Positions 24,838 through 33,446 of a stretch of 64,000 nt of DNA are shown in pieces. The notes below the pieces were generated by a model. The model was not told the origin of the DNA. It saw nothing but the letters and a program-made list of their open reading frames with translations, and did not search any database. Within the stretch, counting starts at the first letter, position 1. Each line of letters starts with the position of its first letter. The DNA comes from Streptomyces sp. SJL17-4 (GTDB taxonomy: Bacteria > Actinomycetota > Actinomycetes > Streptomycetales > Streptomycetaceae), in assembly GCF_036826855.1 (NCBI RefSeq), contig NZ_CP104578.1, positions 8,056,501-8,120,500 of the forward strand, given 5' to 3'. The position numbers and the translations under genes were made by a program.

Positions 24838-25395
24838 ATGTCCACCACTCGACGTACGCTCCTCGCCGACACGGCCATCGACGTTCTCGCCGAACACGGC
24901 ATGCGAGGGCTCACCCACCGTGCGGTGGACCGGGCCGCCGAACTTCCACCGGGCACCACGTCCGCGTACTGCCGCACACGCCAGGCGCTGCTCACCGCGC
25001 TCGTCCGGCGTCTGGTCGAGCTCGACCAGGCGGAGCTCCAGGAGGCGGGGGAGCGCACCCCGGTGCCGCGCGACGCCGAGGAACTCGTGGCCGGCCTTGT
25101 CGCCTTCGCCGAGCGGCGGCTCACCGGCGACGGGCGGCGCCGCTCGCTCGCGCGCTACGCCTGTGCTCTGGAGAGCGTGCACCACCCCGAGTTGCGGGAG
25201 ATCCTCGTACCGCGCGACAACGCCGGCCGCCGGATCGTCCAGGACTTCCTGGCCGCGCGGGGGATCGCGGACGCCGACGAACGCACCGTCACATTGCTGA
25301 CCTGCGTGGACGGTCTGGTCTTCGATCGCCTGGTCAACGGTGGCTCCGTGTCGGCCGGGGAGGTGGGGCGATTGGTCGCGGCCTCGACGCGCTGA
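24838..25395 (+). CDS. TetR-family transcriptional regulator
   Basis: A 185-residue regulator. The N-terminal helix-turn-helix region reads TAIDVLAEHGMRGLTHRAVDRAAELPPGTTSAYCRT (split over helices 1-3), with the typical GLTHRAVDRAA and a recognition helix ending in AYCRT. The remainder is a helical ligand-binding and dimer domain. Divergent from the FAD monooxygenase, with two matching inverted repeats between them, so it is the likely local repressor, released by a small-molecule inducer. Confidence 0.9.
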   Translation: MSTTRRTLLADTAIDVLAEHGMRGLTHRAVDRAAELPPGTTSAYCRTRQALLTALVRRLVELDQAELQEAGERTPVPRDAEELVAGLVAFAERRLTGDGRRRSLARYACALESVHHPELREILVPRDNAGRRIVQDFLAARGIADADERTVTLLTCVDGLVFDRLVNGGSVSAGEVGRLVAASTR

Positions 25396-25479
25396 GTTCA
25401 CGATCGAGCCTCACCCTGGATGAGCTGTCCATGCCAAGATGTCGCCTGTCGAATCATGCCGCCCGACCCAGGGGACACA

Positions 25480-26247
25480 GTGAAGACACAGGTGTACGCC
25501 ACCAGGGGCGCGCTCGCCCTCGCCGCCGCCCTCACGATGATCATCGCCCTGCCCAGCAGCGCGTTCGCCGCACCGCCCCCCGCCCTCCCGGCCAACGCCG
25601 ACGGCCTGGAGCAGACCTTCCAGCCGGCCTACGACTACGACACGGACGGCTGCTACTCCACCGCCGCCATCGGACCCGACGGCACCATCAACGGCGGGCT
25701 CAACCCGTCCGGCGCCCTCAACGGCCAGTGCCGTGACTCCTGGGACCTCACCCAGACCAACGGCTACTCCCGCGCGAAGTGCAACAACGGATGGTGCGCG
25801 ATCCTCTACGGCCTGTACTTCGAGAAGGACCAGGCCGTCATCGGCAGCAGCCTCGGGGGACACCGCCACGACTGGGAACACGTCGTGGTGTGGGTGCAGA
25901 ACAACCAGGCGCAGTACGTCTCCACGTCCGCCCACGGCGACTTCGACACCTACGGCCGGAACGCGATCCGCTGGGACGGCACCCACCCGAAGATCGTCTA
26001 CCACAAGGACGGCATCGGCACGCACTGCTTCCGCCCCGCCAACTCCAACGACGAGCCGCCCGAGAACCACCAGCACAGCTGGCAGTTCCCGAGCCTGGTC
26101 GGCTGGAACGGCTACCCGGCAGGTCTGCGCGACAAGCTCAGCCAGGCCGACTTCGGCAGCGCGGTGTTCGGCCTGAAGGACGGCAACTTCGCCCCCCACC
26201 TGGCCAAGGCCAAGCCGGCCGGCATCCCCTTCGACCCGTACGCCTGA
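25480..26247 (+). CDS. NPP1/NLP necrosis-inducing family secreted protein
   Basis: A 255-residue protein with a signal peptide (cleavage probably after SSAFA, about residue 30) and an NPP1 domain. It contains the family heptapeptide GHRHDWE at 127-133 and two cysteine pairs (Cys58/Cys84 and Cys101/Cys106, by position). NLPs are secreted and in plant-associated microbes can damage dicot membranes by binding sphingolipids; actinobacterial members are poorly studied. The GTG at 25480 follows AGGGGA. The gene stands alone downstream of the TetR gene. Confidence 0.9.
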   Translation: MKTQVYATRGALALAAALTMIIALPSSAFAAPPPALPANADGLEQTFQPAYDYDTDGCYSTAAIGPDGTINGGLNPSGALNGQCRDSWDLTQTNGYSRAKCNNGWCAILYGLYFEKDQAVIGSSLGGHRHDWEHVVVWVQNNQAQYVSTSAHGDFDTYGRNAIRWDGTHPKIVYHKDGIGTHCFRPANSNDEPPENHQHSWQFPSLVGWNGYPAGLRDKLSQADFGSAVFGLKDGNFAPHLAKAKPAGIPFDPYA

Positions 26248-26260
26248 CCGGACACGGCAC

Positions 26261-26332
26261 CGACTCCGGACTCCCGCTTCCGGACTCCGGACTCCCGCCT
26301 CCGGACTCCGGACTCCCGCCTCCGGACTCCCG
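26261..26332. repeat. 21-bp tandem repeat, just over three copies
   Basis: The unit CGGACTCCGGACTCCCGCCTC occurs exactly at 26281-26301 and 26302-26322, with a near copy at 26261-26280 and a partial at 26323-26332. It begins 13 bases after the NPP1 gene stop. Each unit holds two GGACTCC elements. It may be a decayed terminator or a simple expansion. Confidence 0.85.
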
Positions 26333-26471
26333 GCGGACGGACGGCGGTTCGGTCCAGGTCCGTCCGCCGGCTCCGGCCCACGGGGAGTGCGAGGGTGGCC
26401 ACCGCCGGCCCGTGGGTCATCGGCGTCTTTTCGGGACGACGCGGGCGCCCGCCCGCGTCTAGGGTCGGCCT

Positions 26472-27038
26472 ATGAGCAACTCCCTGGCAGCAGCCGTCCT
26501 CACGCCCCCCGACCTGACCGAGGCGATACGCGCGGTGCGCGCCCTGCTGGCGGTCGCCGACCTCGACAGGGCCGAGGTGGACTTCGAGGCGGTCATCCAC
26601 TCGCCGCAGGTTCTCCGCCGCGTCCAGGACGTGCTGCCCGGCGGCTTCGAGTGGTGGGCCTTCGGCGAGACCGCCGAGGGCTCCTCGAAGGCGGGGGACG
26701 ACCCGGCGGCCTGCCTGCCGATCAGACTGTTCGAATGGGGACGGCCGTTGGACCGCGCCGAACCGTTCATCGCCGCCCTGGCCGGCACCGCCGCCGCCGT
26801 CCGCTGGGACCTGAACGGCTGGCCCGAGGTGCCCGAGGCGGGACTGGAGGCCGTCTCCCAGAAATACGCCTACCTCACCCTCACGGTGAACTCCAGGGAC
26901 CTCTGTCAGGACGAGCCCTCACAGGACCACACCGTCCATGTGCACACGAGCCGGGGCGACGACGGCGGCCGCGTCGAATGGCTCGCGGCGTGCGTGGGGA
27001 GCACCCCCACCGGCCGGGTGGAAATGGCCTTCCTCTAG
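26472..27038 (+). CDS. Hypothetical protein, 188 residues
   Basis: A soluble acidic protein with no recognised domain. It has an N-terminal helix pair, a central WWAFGETAEG segment and C-terminal beta strands (YAYLTLTVNS, HTVHVHTSRG). The ATG at 26472 lies 12 bases after a purine-poor stretch and no strong ribosome binding site is visible. GC use is normal for the genome. No function can be assigned. Confidence 0.65.
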   Translation: MSNSLAAAVLTPPDLTEAIRAVRALLAVADLDRAEVDFEAVIHSPQVLRRVQDVLPGGFEWWAFGETAEGSSKAGDDPAACLPIRLFEWGRPLDRAEPFIAALAGTAAAVRWDLNGWPEVPEAGLEAVSQKYAYLTLTVNSRDLCQDEPSQDHTVHVHTSRGDDGGRVEWLAACVGSTPTGRVEMAFL

Positions 27039-27154
27039 CGGACCTTGCCCAGCCTGACCTGCCTCGACGCCCCGGAATCCGGCATGGGACCATGCAGTGG
27101 CCCCGGGGGCGGGCGGGCCGCCCGATCGGGCGGGCGTGATGCGAGGAGCGCGGT

Positions 27155-28258
27155 GTGAGTTCGGGTGGGGACCGGGGCGATTCGTCCGTGCCGGACGACG
27201 TGTGGGAGCAGTTCCTGCGGGATTCCGTGGAAGGCGTCGCCGACGCACCCAAGGAGCCGTCGGCGCGGGCCCGGGTCGTGACGGAGCGGCTGCGCGACGC
27301 GCCTGCGGGCAACGACGGCTGGCGTACGTACACGCCCGCCCCGGCGCGACGGAAGAAGGGCCGGTACCTGGTCGGGCTGCTCGCCTCCGTGGCGCTGCTG
27401 GTCGTGGCGTTCGACCCGTGGAACATGATCGGCGCGTCCGACGCGGACGGGGCGTCCGGACCGCCGCTCGCCCAGGAGTCGGGGCGCCCGACCGGCGCGC
27501 CGCCCGTGGAGCCGGCCCGACTCCCCACGCTCGCCGAGCCGTTCAGGGGCTCGCCCGCCGTGCGCTGGGCGGACGGCACGGCCGGGATCACCGTCCCCGC
27601 CGCCCGCGCGACCGGGTGGATGAGCAAGGCGCAGGTGGAGAAGGCACTCCGGCAGACGCGCGACTTCCTCGCCGCGTCGAGCCTGGACCCGGCCGTGCTG
27701 CGCGGTGAGCGCCCCACCAAGGCGATCGCCCTGATCAATCCGCACCAGAAGGACGTCAAGGACTATCTGGCCGCCGCGTTCGGCACCCCGACCGAGGAGA
27801 ACGACCCGCTCCTCCTCTTCAGCCGATTCGACTCCTCGTACGCGCGCGTGGCCGGCGACGTCGTCAAGACCCGGGGCCGGATGACGTTCCTGGAGGGCGA
27901 CCGTGGCGCCCTCCAGGTGACCACCGACGTCACCTACGTCTATCCGGTCGTACGGGCCGGGGCCGGCAGCGACGAGGTCGTGCGCACGATCGCGCGGCGC
28001 GAGGTCGTGGTGAACTGGGACGACCCCTCGAAGATCATCACCGAGCCGGGCACGCTCTCCCTCGTCTCGTACAAGGTCGACATGACCAACGGCGGCTGCG
28101 ACACCTTCACCGGCTACTTCACTCCGGAGTTCGGCACGCGAGGGTCGGACACCGGAGCGACCGGCGGTGAGGCCGTCGACCCGTACGACCGCAGCGAGCC
28201 GATGTTCGGCGGGACGGGGAGCCAGGACGGCGGGTGCAGGACCGCGTCGCGCTCCTGA
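27155..28258 (+). CDS. Conserved membrane-anchored hypothetical protein
   Basis: A 367-residue protein. Residues 1-65 are hydrophilic and cytoplasmic, with RRKK before a single membrane helix ([19 protein letters not shown]) at about 71-89. The outer domain of about 270 residues has mixed alpha/beta character ([35 protein letters not shown]) and a Gly/Ser tail with two Cys. No enzymatic motif seen. GTG start at 27155. It stands alone ahead of the FMN enzyme. Confidence 0.72.
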   Translation: MSSGGDRGDSSVPDDVWEQFLRDSVEGVADAPKEPSARARVVTERLRDAPAGNDGWRTYTPAPARRKKGRYLVGLLASVALLVVAFDPWNMIGASDADGASGPPLAQESGRPTGAPPVEPARLPTLAEPFRGSPAVRWADGTAGITVPAARATGWMSKAQVEKALRQTRDFLAASSLDPAVLRGERPTKAIALINPHQKDVKDYLAAAFGTPTEENDPLLLFSRFDSSYARVAGDVVKTRGRMTFLEGDRGALQVTTDVTYVYPVVRAGAGSDEVVRTIARREVVVNWDDPSKIITEPGTLSLVSYKVDMTNGGCDTFTGYFTPEFGTRGSDTGATGGEAVDPYDRSEPMFGGTGSQDGGCRTASRS

Positions 28259-28440
28259 CCCCCGGCGCCGGCCGCGCTTCGTCCGCACCCGCACCTGGTC
28301 CGTGCCCGCGCCCCGTCCGCAGTCCCCACGTTCCTGGCCGCCTCTCCATGGTCACGGGCGCCCGGGGCGGGCACGATGGGGGCCACCGCAGCGGGGCCAC
28401 CCGAGCGCGCCGACAGGAACCGGAAGGGAAACGTCACCCC

Positions 28441-29613
28441 ATGCCCCAGCACTACGGCGACTACCAGCACGAGATCTACTTCGACGGGCTCTTCGGCGTC
28501 CTGCCCACACAGCCGATGACCTTCGCCGAACTGGAGTCGAGGGCGCGGGCCGCGCTCTCGCCCTCGCTGTGGTCGTACGTGGCGGGCGGCGCGGGTGACG
28601 AGTCCACGCAGGAGGCCAACGTCACGGCCTTCCGCGGCTGGGGGCTCGTGCCGCGCATGATGGTCGGCGCGGCCCAGCGCGACCTGTCCGTCGACCTGTT
28701 CGGGCTGAAGCTGCCGTCCCCGCTGTTCATGGCGCCGGTCGGCGTGATCGGTCTCTGCGCCCAGGACGGGCACGGCGACCTGGCGACCGCCCGCGCCGCC
28801 GCCCGTACCGGCGTGCCGATGATCGCCTCCACGCTCACCGTCGACCCGATGGAGGACGTCGCCGCCGAGTTCGGCGACACACCGGGCTTCTTCCAGCTGT
28901 ACACGCCCACCGACCGCGACCTCGCGGAGAGCCTCGTACGCCGTGCCGAGGCCGCCGGATTCAAGGGCATCGTCGTCACGCTCGACACCTGGATCACCGG
29001 CTGGCGGCCACGTGACCTCGCCACCGGCAACTTCCCCCAGCTGCGCGGACACGCGCTCGCGAACTACACCTCCGACCCCGTCTTCCGCGCCCGCCTCGCC
29101 AAGAGCCCCGAGGAGGACCCGCGCGCCGCCGTCCTGGAGTGGGTGGGCATCTTCGGCAAGCCGCTCGTCTGGGACGACCTGGCCTGGCTGCGCTCGCTCA
29201 CCGACCTGCCGATCGTCCTGAAGGGGATCTGTCACCCCGAGGACGTCCGCCGCGCGAGGGACGGCGGCGTGGACGGCATCTACTGCTCCAACCACGGCGG
29301 TCGCCAGGCCAACGGCGGCCTGCCCGCCCTGGACGCGCTGCCCGGCGTGGTCGCCGCCGCCGACGGGCTTCCCGTGCTCTTCGACTCGGGGGTCCGCAGC
29401 GGCGCCGACGTCGTCAAGGCGCTCGCCCTCGGGGCCACGGCGGTGGGGGTCGGCCGCCCGTACGCGTACGGACTCGCCCTCGGCGGCGCCGACGGCATCG
29501 TGCACGTCCTCCGCTCCCTCCTCGCCGAGGCCGACCTGATCATGGCTGTCGACGGCTACCCGACGCTCGCCGACCTCCGCGCGGACGGCGCGCTGCGTAC
29601 GCTCCGGCGTTAG
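28441..29613 (+). CDS. FMN-dependent alpha-hydroxy-acid oxidizing enzyme, lactate 2-monooxygenase type
   Basis: A 390-residue TIM-barrel flavoprotein of the lactate oxidase/glycolate oxidase family. It starts with [19 protein letters not shown], a form seen in lactate 2-monooxygenases. Family blocks include [35 protein letters not shown], the substrate-base His in [28 protein letters not shown] and VGRPYAYGL. It would oxidise a 2-hydroxy acid such as lactate to the keto acid or a decarboxylated acid with FMN. ATG 28441. Confidence 0.88.
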   Translation: MPQHYGDYQHEIYFDGLFGVLPTQPMTFAELESRARAALSPSLWSYVAGGAGDESTQEANVTAFRGWGLVPRMMVGAAQRDLSVDLFGLKLPSPLFMAPVGVIGLCAQDGHGDLATARAAARTGVPMIASTLTVDPMEDVAAEFGDTPGFFQLYTPTDRDLAESLVRRAEAAGFKGIVVTLDTWITGWRPRDLATGNFPQLRGHALANYTSDPVFRARLAKSPEEDPRAAVLEWVGIFGKPLVWDDLAWLRSLTDLPIVLKGICHPEDVRRARDGGVDGIYCSNHGGRQANGGLPALDALPGVVAAADGLPVLFDSGVRSGADVVKALALGATAVGVGRPYAYGLALGGADGIVHVLRSLLAEADLIMAVDGYPTLADLRADGALRTLRR

Positions 29614-29729
29614 GGGCGCGTGCAGGACGACCTCGTGCCGACGTCTCCCGCGCACACGGACGCCCGGCGGAGGAGGCCGCGACGCCCGTACACTCCACAC
29701 GTCCGGTTCGGCGGTCTTCGGGAGGCGAT

Positions 29730-30095
29730 GTGGCGGGCGACGGCACCCGGTTCGGCAGGGAGTGGCGGCTCGACCTCTGGACGTCGCTGCTGTTCGGAGC
29801 GGTGTACGCGGGCGCGTTGTTCCTCATCGTGACGGGCTTCACCGTGGAACCGAGCGGCTGCGGCGGCCGCTTCGACTCCGCCTGCGCAGGCGGGACGTAC
29901 GCGCGCCTCGGCGTCGGTTTCGGGCTCGTCCTCGTCGTGGCGCCGCTGCTGCACAAGGTCGTGCCGAGTGTCCCGTACGAGAAGGGCGTCGGCCGGGCGA
30001 CGGGCGTCGCCGCCCTGCTGTTCGGGGCGGCGGCGGGTATCGCCCTGGCGGCGCTGGCCGCGCACGCACTGGCGCCCGAAGCGGTCGGTGCCTGA
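29730..30095 (+). CDS. Small membrane protein with three or four helices
   Basis: A 121-residue protein starting at a GTG 4 bases after GGAGG. Helices are LWTSLLFGAVYAGALFLIV, ARLGVGFGLVLVVAPLL and GVAALLFGAAAGIALAALAA, separated by a Cys-containing loop (SGCGGRFDSACAGG). No family recognised. It overlaps the HD-domain gene by 8 bp, so the two are expressed together. Confidence 0.7.
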   Translation: MAGDGTRFGREWRLDLWTSLLFGAVYAGALFLIVTGFTVEPSGCGGRFDSACAGGTYARLGVGFGLVLVVAPLLHKVVPSVPYEKGVGRATGVAALLFGAAAGIALAALAAHALAPEAVGA

Positions 30096-30696
30096 GCCGG
30101 TGACACCGTCGGACAGTCTCCTCCGGGCCCTGCACGCACCCGCCGATCCGCCCCTGCGGCCGCTCCCGTCCGGGGTGGCGGAGCTCCTCGAGTCCCTCGA
30201 CGCGCCGCCGCGACTGGCCGCCCACCTACGGGCCGTGCACGACGTCGCGGTCCACCTGGTCGACTGGCTGGAGCAGCGCTGTCCGGGCCTCGAAGTGAAC
30301 CGCGCGGCCGTTCTCTTCGGTGCGGCCACCCACGACATCGGCAAGGCCGTGCACGTCGCCGAGCTGTCCGGGCCCGGCTCGGCGCACGAGGAGGCAGGGC
30401 GGGCACTCCTCCTCGCCCACGGGTTCAGCCCGTCCCTGGCCCGTTTCGCCGGCACCCACGCCTCCTGGACGGCACCCGGGACGACGCTCGAGGACCTGCT
30501 GGTGAGCACGGCCGACAAGGTGTGGAAGAACAAGCGCGTCCCTGAGCTCGAAGACCTGGTCCTCGCGCGGCTGACGGAGGCGTCGGGCGGTGAGCGGTGG
30601 GAGGAGTACCTCGCACTCGACGACCTCCTCGGAGGCATCGGCGACGGCGCCGATCACCGGCTCGCCTTCCAGGCGGCCTTCCCGGTGTCCGCGTAG
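30088..30696 (+). CDS. HD-domain protein
   Basis: A 202-residue protein with the HD phosphohydrolase signature: His in LRAVHDVAVHLVDW and the His-Asp pair in GAATHDIGKAVHVAEL, then AGTHASW and LLVSTADKVWKNKR providing the later His and Asp. It is probably a metal-dependent phosphohydrolase for a nucleotide or a related phosphate ester. GTG at 30088 overlaps the preceding membrane-protein gene by 8 bp; GTG at 30100 is an alternative start. Confidence 0.8.
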   Translation: MPEPVTPSDSLLRALHAPADPPLRPLPSGVAELLESLDAPPRLAAHLRAVHDVAVHLVDWLEQRCPGLEVNRAAVLFGAATHDIGKAVHVAELSGPGSAHEEAGRALLLAHGFSPSLARFAGTHASWTAPGTTLEDLLVSTADKVWKNKRVPELEDLVLARLTEASGGERWEEYLALDDLLGGIGDGADHRLAFQAAFPVSA

Positions 30697-30860
30697 CCCG
30701 GCGGTACGGCCCACCGGCCCCGCGACCGCCGCCCGAAGCGCAGCTTCCACGGGGTGAGGGCGGATTCGAGCTGCACTCCCAGGGGGTAACTCCCCGATCA
30801 CCACGAACCGTTCGGCCCGTGCCGACGGCAATCGCAGCAGAGCCGCGGAAGGCCCATGTC

Positions 30861-31283
30861 TCATCGGGACAGCTGCTCGCGTGCGGCGGCGGCGAACGAG
30901 TGGTCCTGCTCCGGGGCGCCGCCGCCGACGCCGATGGCGCCGATGAGGCGGCCTTCGCGGTGGATCGGCAGACCGCCGGCGATGAAGAGCAGCGGTCGGT
31001 CGAGGGCGGTGGGCAGTGAGTGGAACGGGCCGTCGGGCTTGACGAGGTCGACCAGGTCGGCGGTGGGGGCGTTGAGCTGGAGGGCGGTGTACGCCTTGCG
31101 GGTGCTGGTCTCGCCGGAGATCAGGACGGCGCGGTCGTCGCGGCGGAAAGCGAGGAGGTGGCCGCCGGCGTCGAGCACGGTGATGCTGACGGTGACCCCG
31201 GCGTCCTCGGCGGCGCGGCGGGCGGTGGTGACCAGACTCTCGGCCTCGGTGGTCGTGAGCGGGGTGACGGCGGTGGTGTGCAT
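30861..31283 (-). CDS. GlcG/HbpS-family heme- or cofactor-binding protein
   Basis: A 140-residue single-domain protein of the GlcG/HbpS (DUF336) family: ITVLDAGGHLLAFRRDD, TRKAYTALQLN and LPIHREGRLIGAIGVGGG are the family blocks. No signal peptide, so it is cytoplasmic, unlike secreted HbpS. Members bind heme, corrinoid or small acids and often sit beside oxidoreductases or transporters. ATG 31283 follows AGGAGAAG. It lies 43 bases downstream of the MFS exporter gene, probably the same transcript. Confidence 0.83.
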   Translation of the reverse strand: MHTTAVTPLTTTEAESLVTTARRAAEDAGVTVSITVLDAGGHLLAFRRDDRAVLISGETSTRKAYTALQLNAPTADLVDLVKPDGPFHSLPTALDRPLLFIAGGLPIHREGRLIGAIGVGGGAPEQDHSFAAAAREQLSR

Positions 31284-31326
31284 GGTGCTTCTCCTTGGGG
31301 GGATGTACAGCGGCGGGGGAGGGGGG

Positions 31327-32553
31327 TCAGTGGTGTACGGGGATACGGGCATCGGTGCCGGTGCCGGTGCCGGTGTCGCCGGCGACCGCATCGGCGCCGG
31401 CGGTCGCGGGGGCCCGGCGCTCCAGGGCGGCGGACCAGAGGGCGAGGCCGAGAGCGGCGGCCGCGAGAGCGGCGCCGACCCAGTTGGGTGCGGTGTAGCC
31501 GAGGCCGGCGGCGATGACGAGGCCGCCGAGCCAGGCGGCGAGGGCGTTGCCGAGGTTGAAGGCGCCGATGTTGACGGCGGAGGCCAGGGTCGGCGCGCCG
31601 TGGGCCTGGTCGAGGACGCGCTTCTGCAGCGGCGGGACGGTGGCGAAGCCGAGCGCCCCGACGAGGAGGATGGCGATCGCGGCGAGGACCTTGTCGTGGG
31701 CGAGCACGGTGAACAGCGCGAGGACGACCGCGAGCCCGCCGAGGGCGGCGTACAGCAGCGGCATCAGCGCGCGGTCGGCGTACCGGCCGCCGATCAGGTT
31801 GCCGAGGAACATCCCGACGCCGAAGAGGACGAGCAGCCAGGTGACGGCGCCGTCGGAGTAGCCGGCGACCTCGGTCATCATCGGTGCGATGTAGGTGATC
31901 GCGGCGAAGACGCCGCCGAAGCCGAGCACGGTCATCGCCATGGCGAGCAGCACCTGCGGGTTGCGGAACGCCTTCAGTTCCCGGCGCACGTGGGCCCCCT
32001 CGGGGCGGGGCATGGCGGGCACGAGCTTGGCGATGCCGAGCAGCCCGACCACACCGAGCGCGGCGACGACGGCGAAGGTGGTGCGCCAGCCGACGGCCTG
32101 CCCGATGAAGGTGCCGAGCGGCACGCCGACGATGTTGGCGACGGTGAGGCCGGTGAACATGGTGGCGATCGCGCCGGCCTTCTTGTCGGGGGCGACGAGG
32201 CCGGCGGCGACGACGGACCCGATGCCGAAGAACGAGCCGTGCGCGAGTGAGGCGATCACGCGCCCGGTCACCATCACTCCGAAGCTCGGGGCGATCGCGG
32301 AAAGTATGTTGCCGACCACGAACAGTCCCATGAGCAGCATGAGCATCCGCTTGCGGCTCACCTTGCTGCCGAGGACGGTCAGCAGTGGCGCGCCGACGAC
32401 GACGCCGAGCGCATAGCCCGTGACGAGCAGGCCGGCGGTGGGGATGGAGACGCCGTAGTCACCGGCGATCTCGGGGAGCAGCCCCATGACGACGAACTCG
32501 GTCGTGCCGATTCCGAATGCCCCGACTGCCAGGGCGAGGAGTGCGAGCGGCAT
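31327..32553 (-). CDS. MFS transporter, AraJ/drug-efflux type
   Basis: A 408-residue transporter with twelve predicted helices. It opens MPLALLALAVGAFGIGTTEFVVMGLLPEIA (split), which is typical of the AraJ/YdhP/chloramphenicol-resistance group of drug:H+ antiporters, and includes the loop 2-3 motif GSKVSRKRM and GRVIASLAHG. The tail is Gly/Thr-rich. The substrate is unknown. ATG 32553 follows AAGGGGTGAG. An AT-rich promoter region lies just upstream. Confidence 0.88.
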   Translation of the reverse strand: MPLALLALAVGAFGIGTTEFVVMGLLPEIAGDYGVSIPTAGLLVTGYALGVVVGAPLLTVLGSKVSRKRMLMLLMGLFVVGNILSAIAPSFGVMVTGRVIASLAHGSFFGIGSVVAAGLVAPDKKAGAIATMFTGLTVANIVGVPLGTFIGQAVGWRTTFAVVAALGVVGLLGIAKLVPAMPRPEGAHVRRELKAFRNPQVLLAMAMTVLGFGGVFAAITYIAPMMTEVAGYSDGAVTWLLVLFGVGMFLGNLIGGRYADRALMPLLYAALGGLAVVLALFTVLAHDKVLAAIAILLVGALGFATVPPLQKRVLDQAHGAPTLASAVNIGAFNLGNALAAWLGGLVIAAGLGYTAPNWVGAALAAAALGLALWSAALERRAPATAGADAVAGDTGTGTGTDARIPVHH

Positions 32554-32581
32554 GGCTCACCCCTTCTGGATTGCTTGAGTG

Positions 32582-32650
32582 GGCTGATTACGTGCTGCCA
32601 CAATAATTGCAAGCGCGCTATAAACGCAAACGCGGATTGCATGCATCCAT
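32582..32650 (-). promoter_or_regulatory. AT-rich promoter region of the MFS gene
   Basis: About 70 bases that are far richer in A+T than the surroundings. On the minus strand TTGCGT, 17 bases, then TTATTG gives a plausible -35/-10 pair, and TGCAA and GCATGC elements are present. No clear long palindrome. Confidence 0.5.
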
Positions 32651-32755
32651 CGGGGGTGTGGTGGTGCGGAGGTCTGCCCATACGGGGCTGTCGGAGGGCC
32701 AGGGCTCTTGAGGGGTGCGTTGTCGAGGGGCCTGTAGCGACCGCCTACACGGACC

Positions 32756-33062
32756 GTGATGGACCTCGTCGCGGACGTTGAAGCCGTCGGAGCGGAGCTG
32801 GGCGACCAGCAGCGCGGCGATCGTGACGTGCAGGTCCTTCGGCCGAGCCTCGCCGCCGGTGACCGAGGTGAACGCGTGGTCGGCGCCGGTCCAGGAGACC
32901 GCAGACCGAGCAGGGAGGCCGGTTCGGGCTCCGGCTCCAGCGCTGCGAGGTGCAGCCGGCCCGGTCCACGCCGTACGGGGCGAGTCGGGTGGTGATGAGG
33001 CGGCGCAGGTCGGCGTCGGAGACAGGAGGCAGGGCCACCGTCGGGCGGCCGTCGGCCAGGTC
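32756..33062 (-). pseudogene. Frame-broken remnant, possibly Tn3-family transposase
   Basis: On the minus strand three frames carry protein-like pieces in succession. A first piece (IRCDLADGRPTVALPPVSD and RLAPYGVD) leads into LHLAALEPEPEP in a second frame, then SWTGADHAFTSVTGGEA followed by RPKDLHVTIAALLVAQ in a third. The last piece recalls the segment of Tn3-type TnpA proteins where a WTGF..AFTHVS-like block precedes a helical LLAE/LLVA block. After that the similarity stops. The assignment is tentative, but the frame switching indicates a dead gene. Confidence 0.35.
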
Positions 33063-33303
33063 GCATCGGATCTGTTCGCCGGCGTAGGCGTGCCGATGGA
33101 CGTCAGGGCGCCGACGACCGCGCGCCGGGTGGAGTCGAGGTGGAGGGGAACCTTGGAGGGCTTGCCGATGTCCCTCAGGGGCAGCGCCGGCAGGACGGCT
33201 TATGGCGAGGCCGTACGCCTGGCGGCTGCGCCGGCGCGGCCGCCGGCCTCGCGGCCCTCGGTGTCTCTTCAGGCCCCTGCGGGGCCGCGAAGCTCGGCGG
33301 CCC

Positions 33304-33408
33304 CGCCGCGTAGCCACGCTCGGTGTCCTCGGCCTGCTGGCCGTCGTGCCGGGCCCGGACATGGCGGTGATGACCCGACGCGCGCTCGCGCCCGGCCACG
33401 AGTGTGCG
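33304..33408 (+). pseudogene. LysE/RhtB transporter N-terminal fragment
   Basis: A 34-residue stretch reads TLGVLGLLAVVPGPDMAVMT followed by RRALAPG. This matches the first helix and PGPDM motif of LysE/RhtB amino-acid exporters. No start codon suits it and the following sequence runs into unrelated DNA, so only the beginning of a former gene remains. Confidence 0.5.
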
Positions 33409-33446
33409 CCTTCTCGTGGCCGGACGTGGGCGGGCGTGGACGGAGC

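Larger units (their letters stand above)
32554..33446. other. Gene-poor stretch with decayed fragments
   Basis: Nearly 900 bases with no intact gene. Apart from the MFS promoter, I see two protein-like fragments that lack starts and ends and are broken by frameshifts (listed separately). The remaining open frames are arginine-rich shadows. The stretch separates the mixed region from the polysaccharide block and may mark an old insertion or deletion point. Confidence 0.6.
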
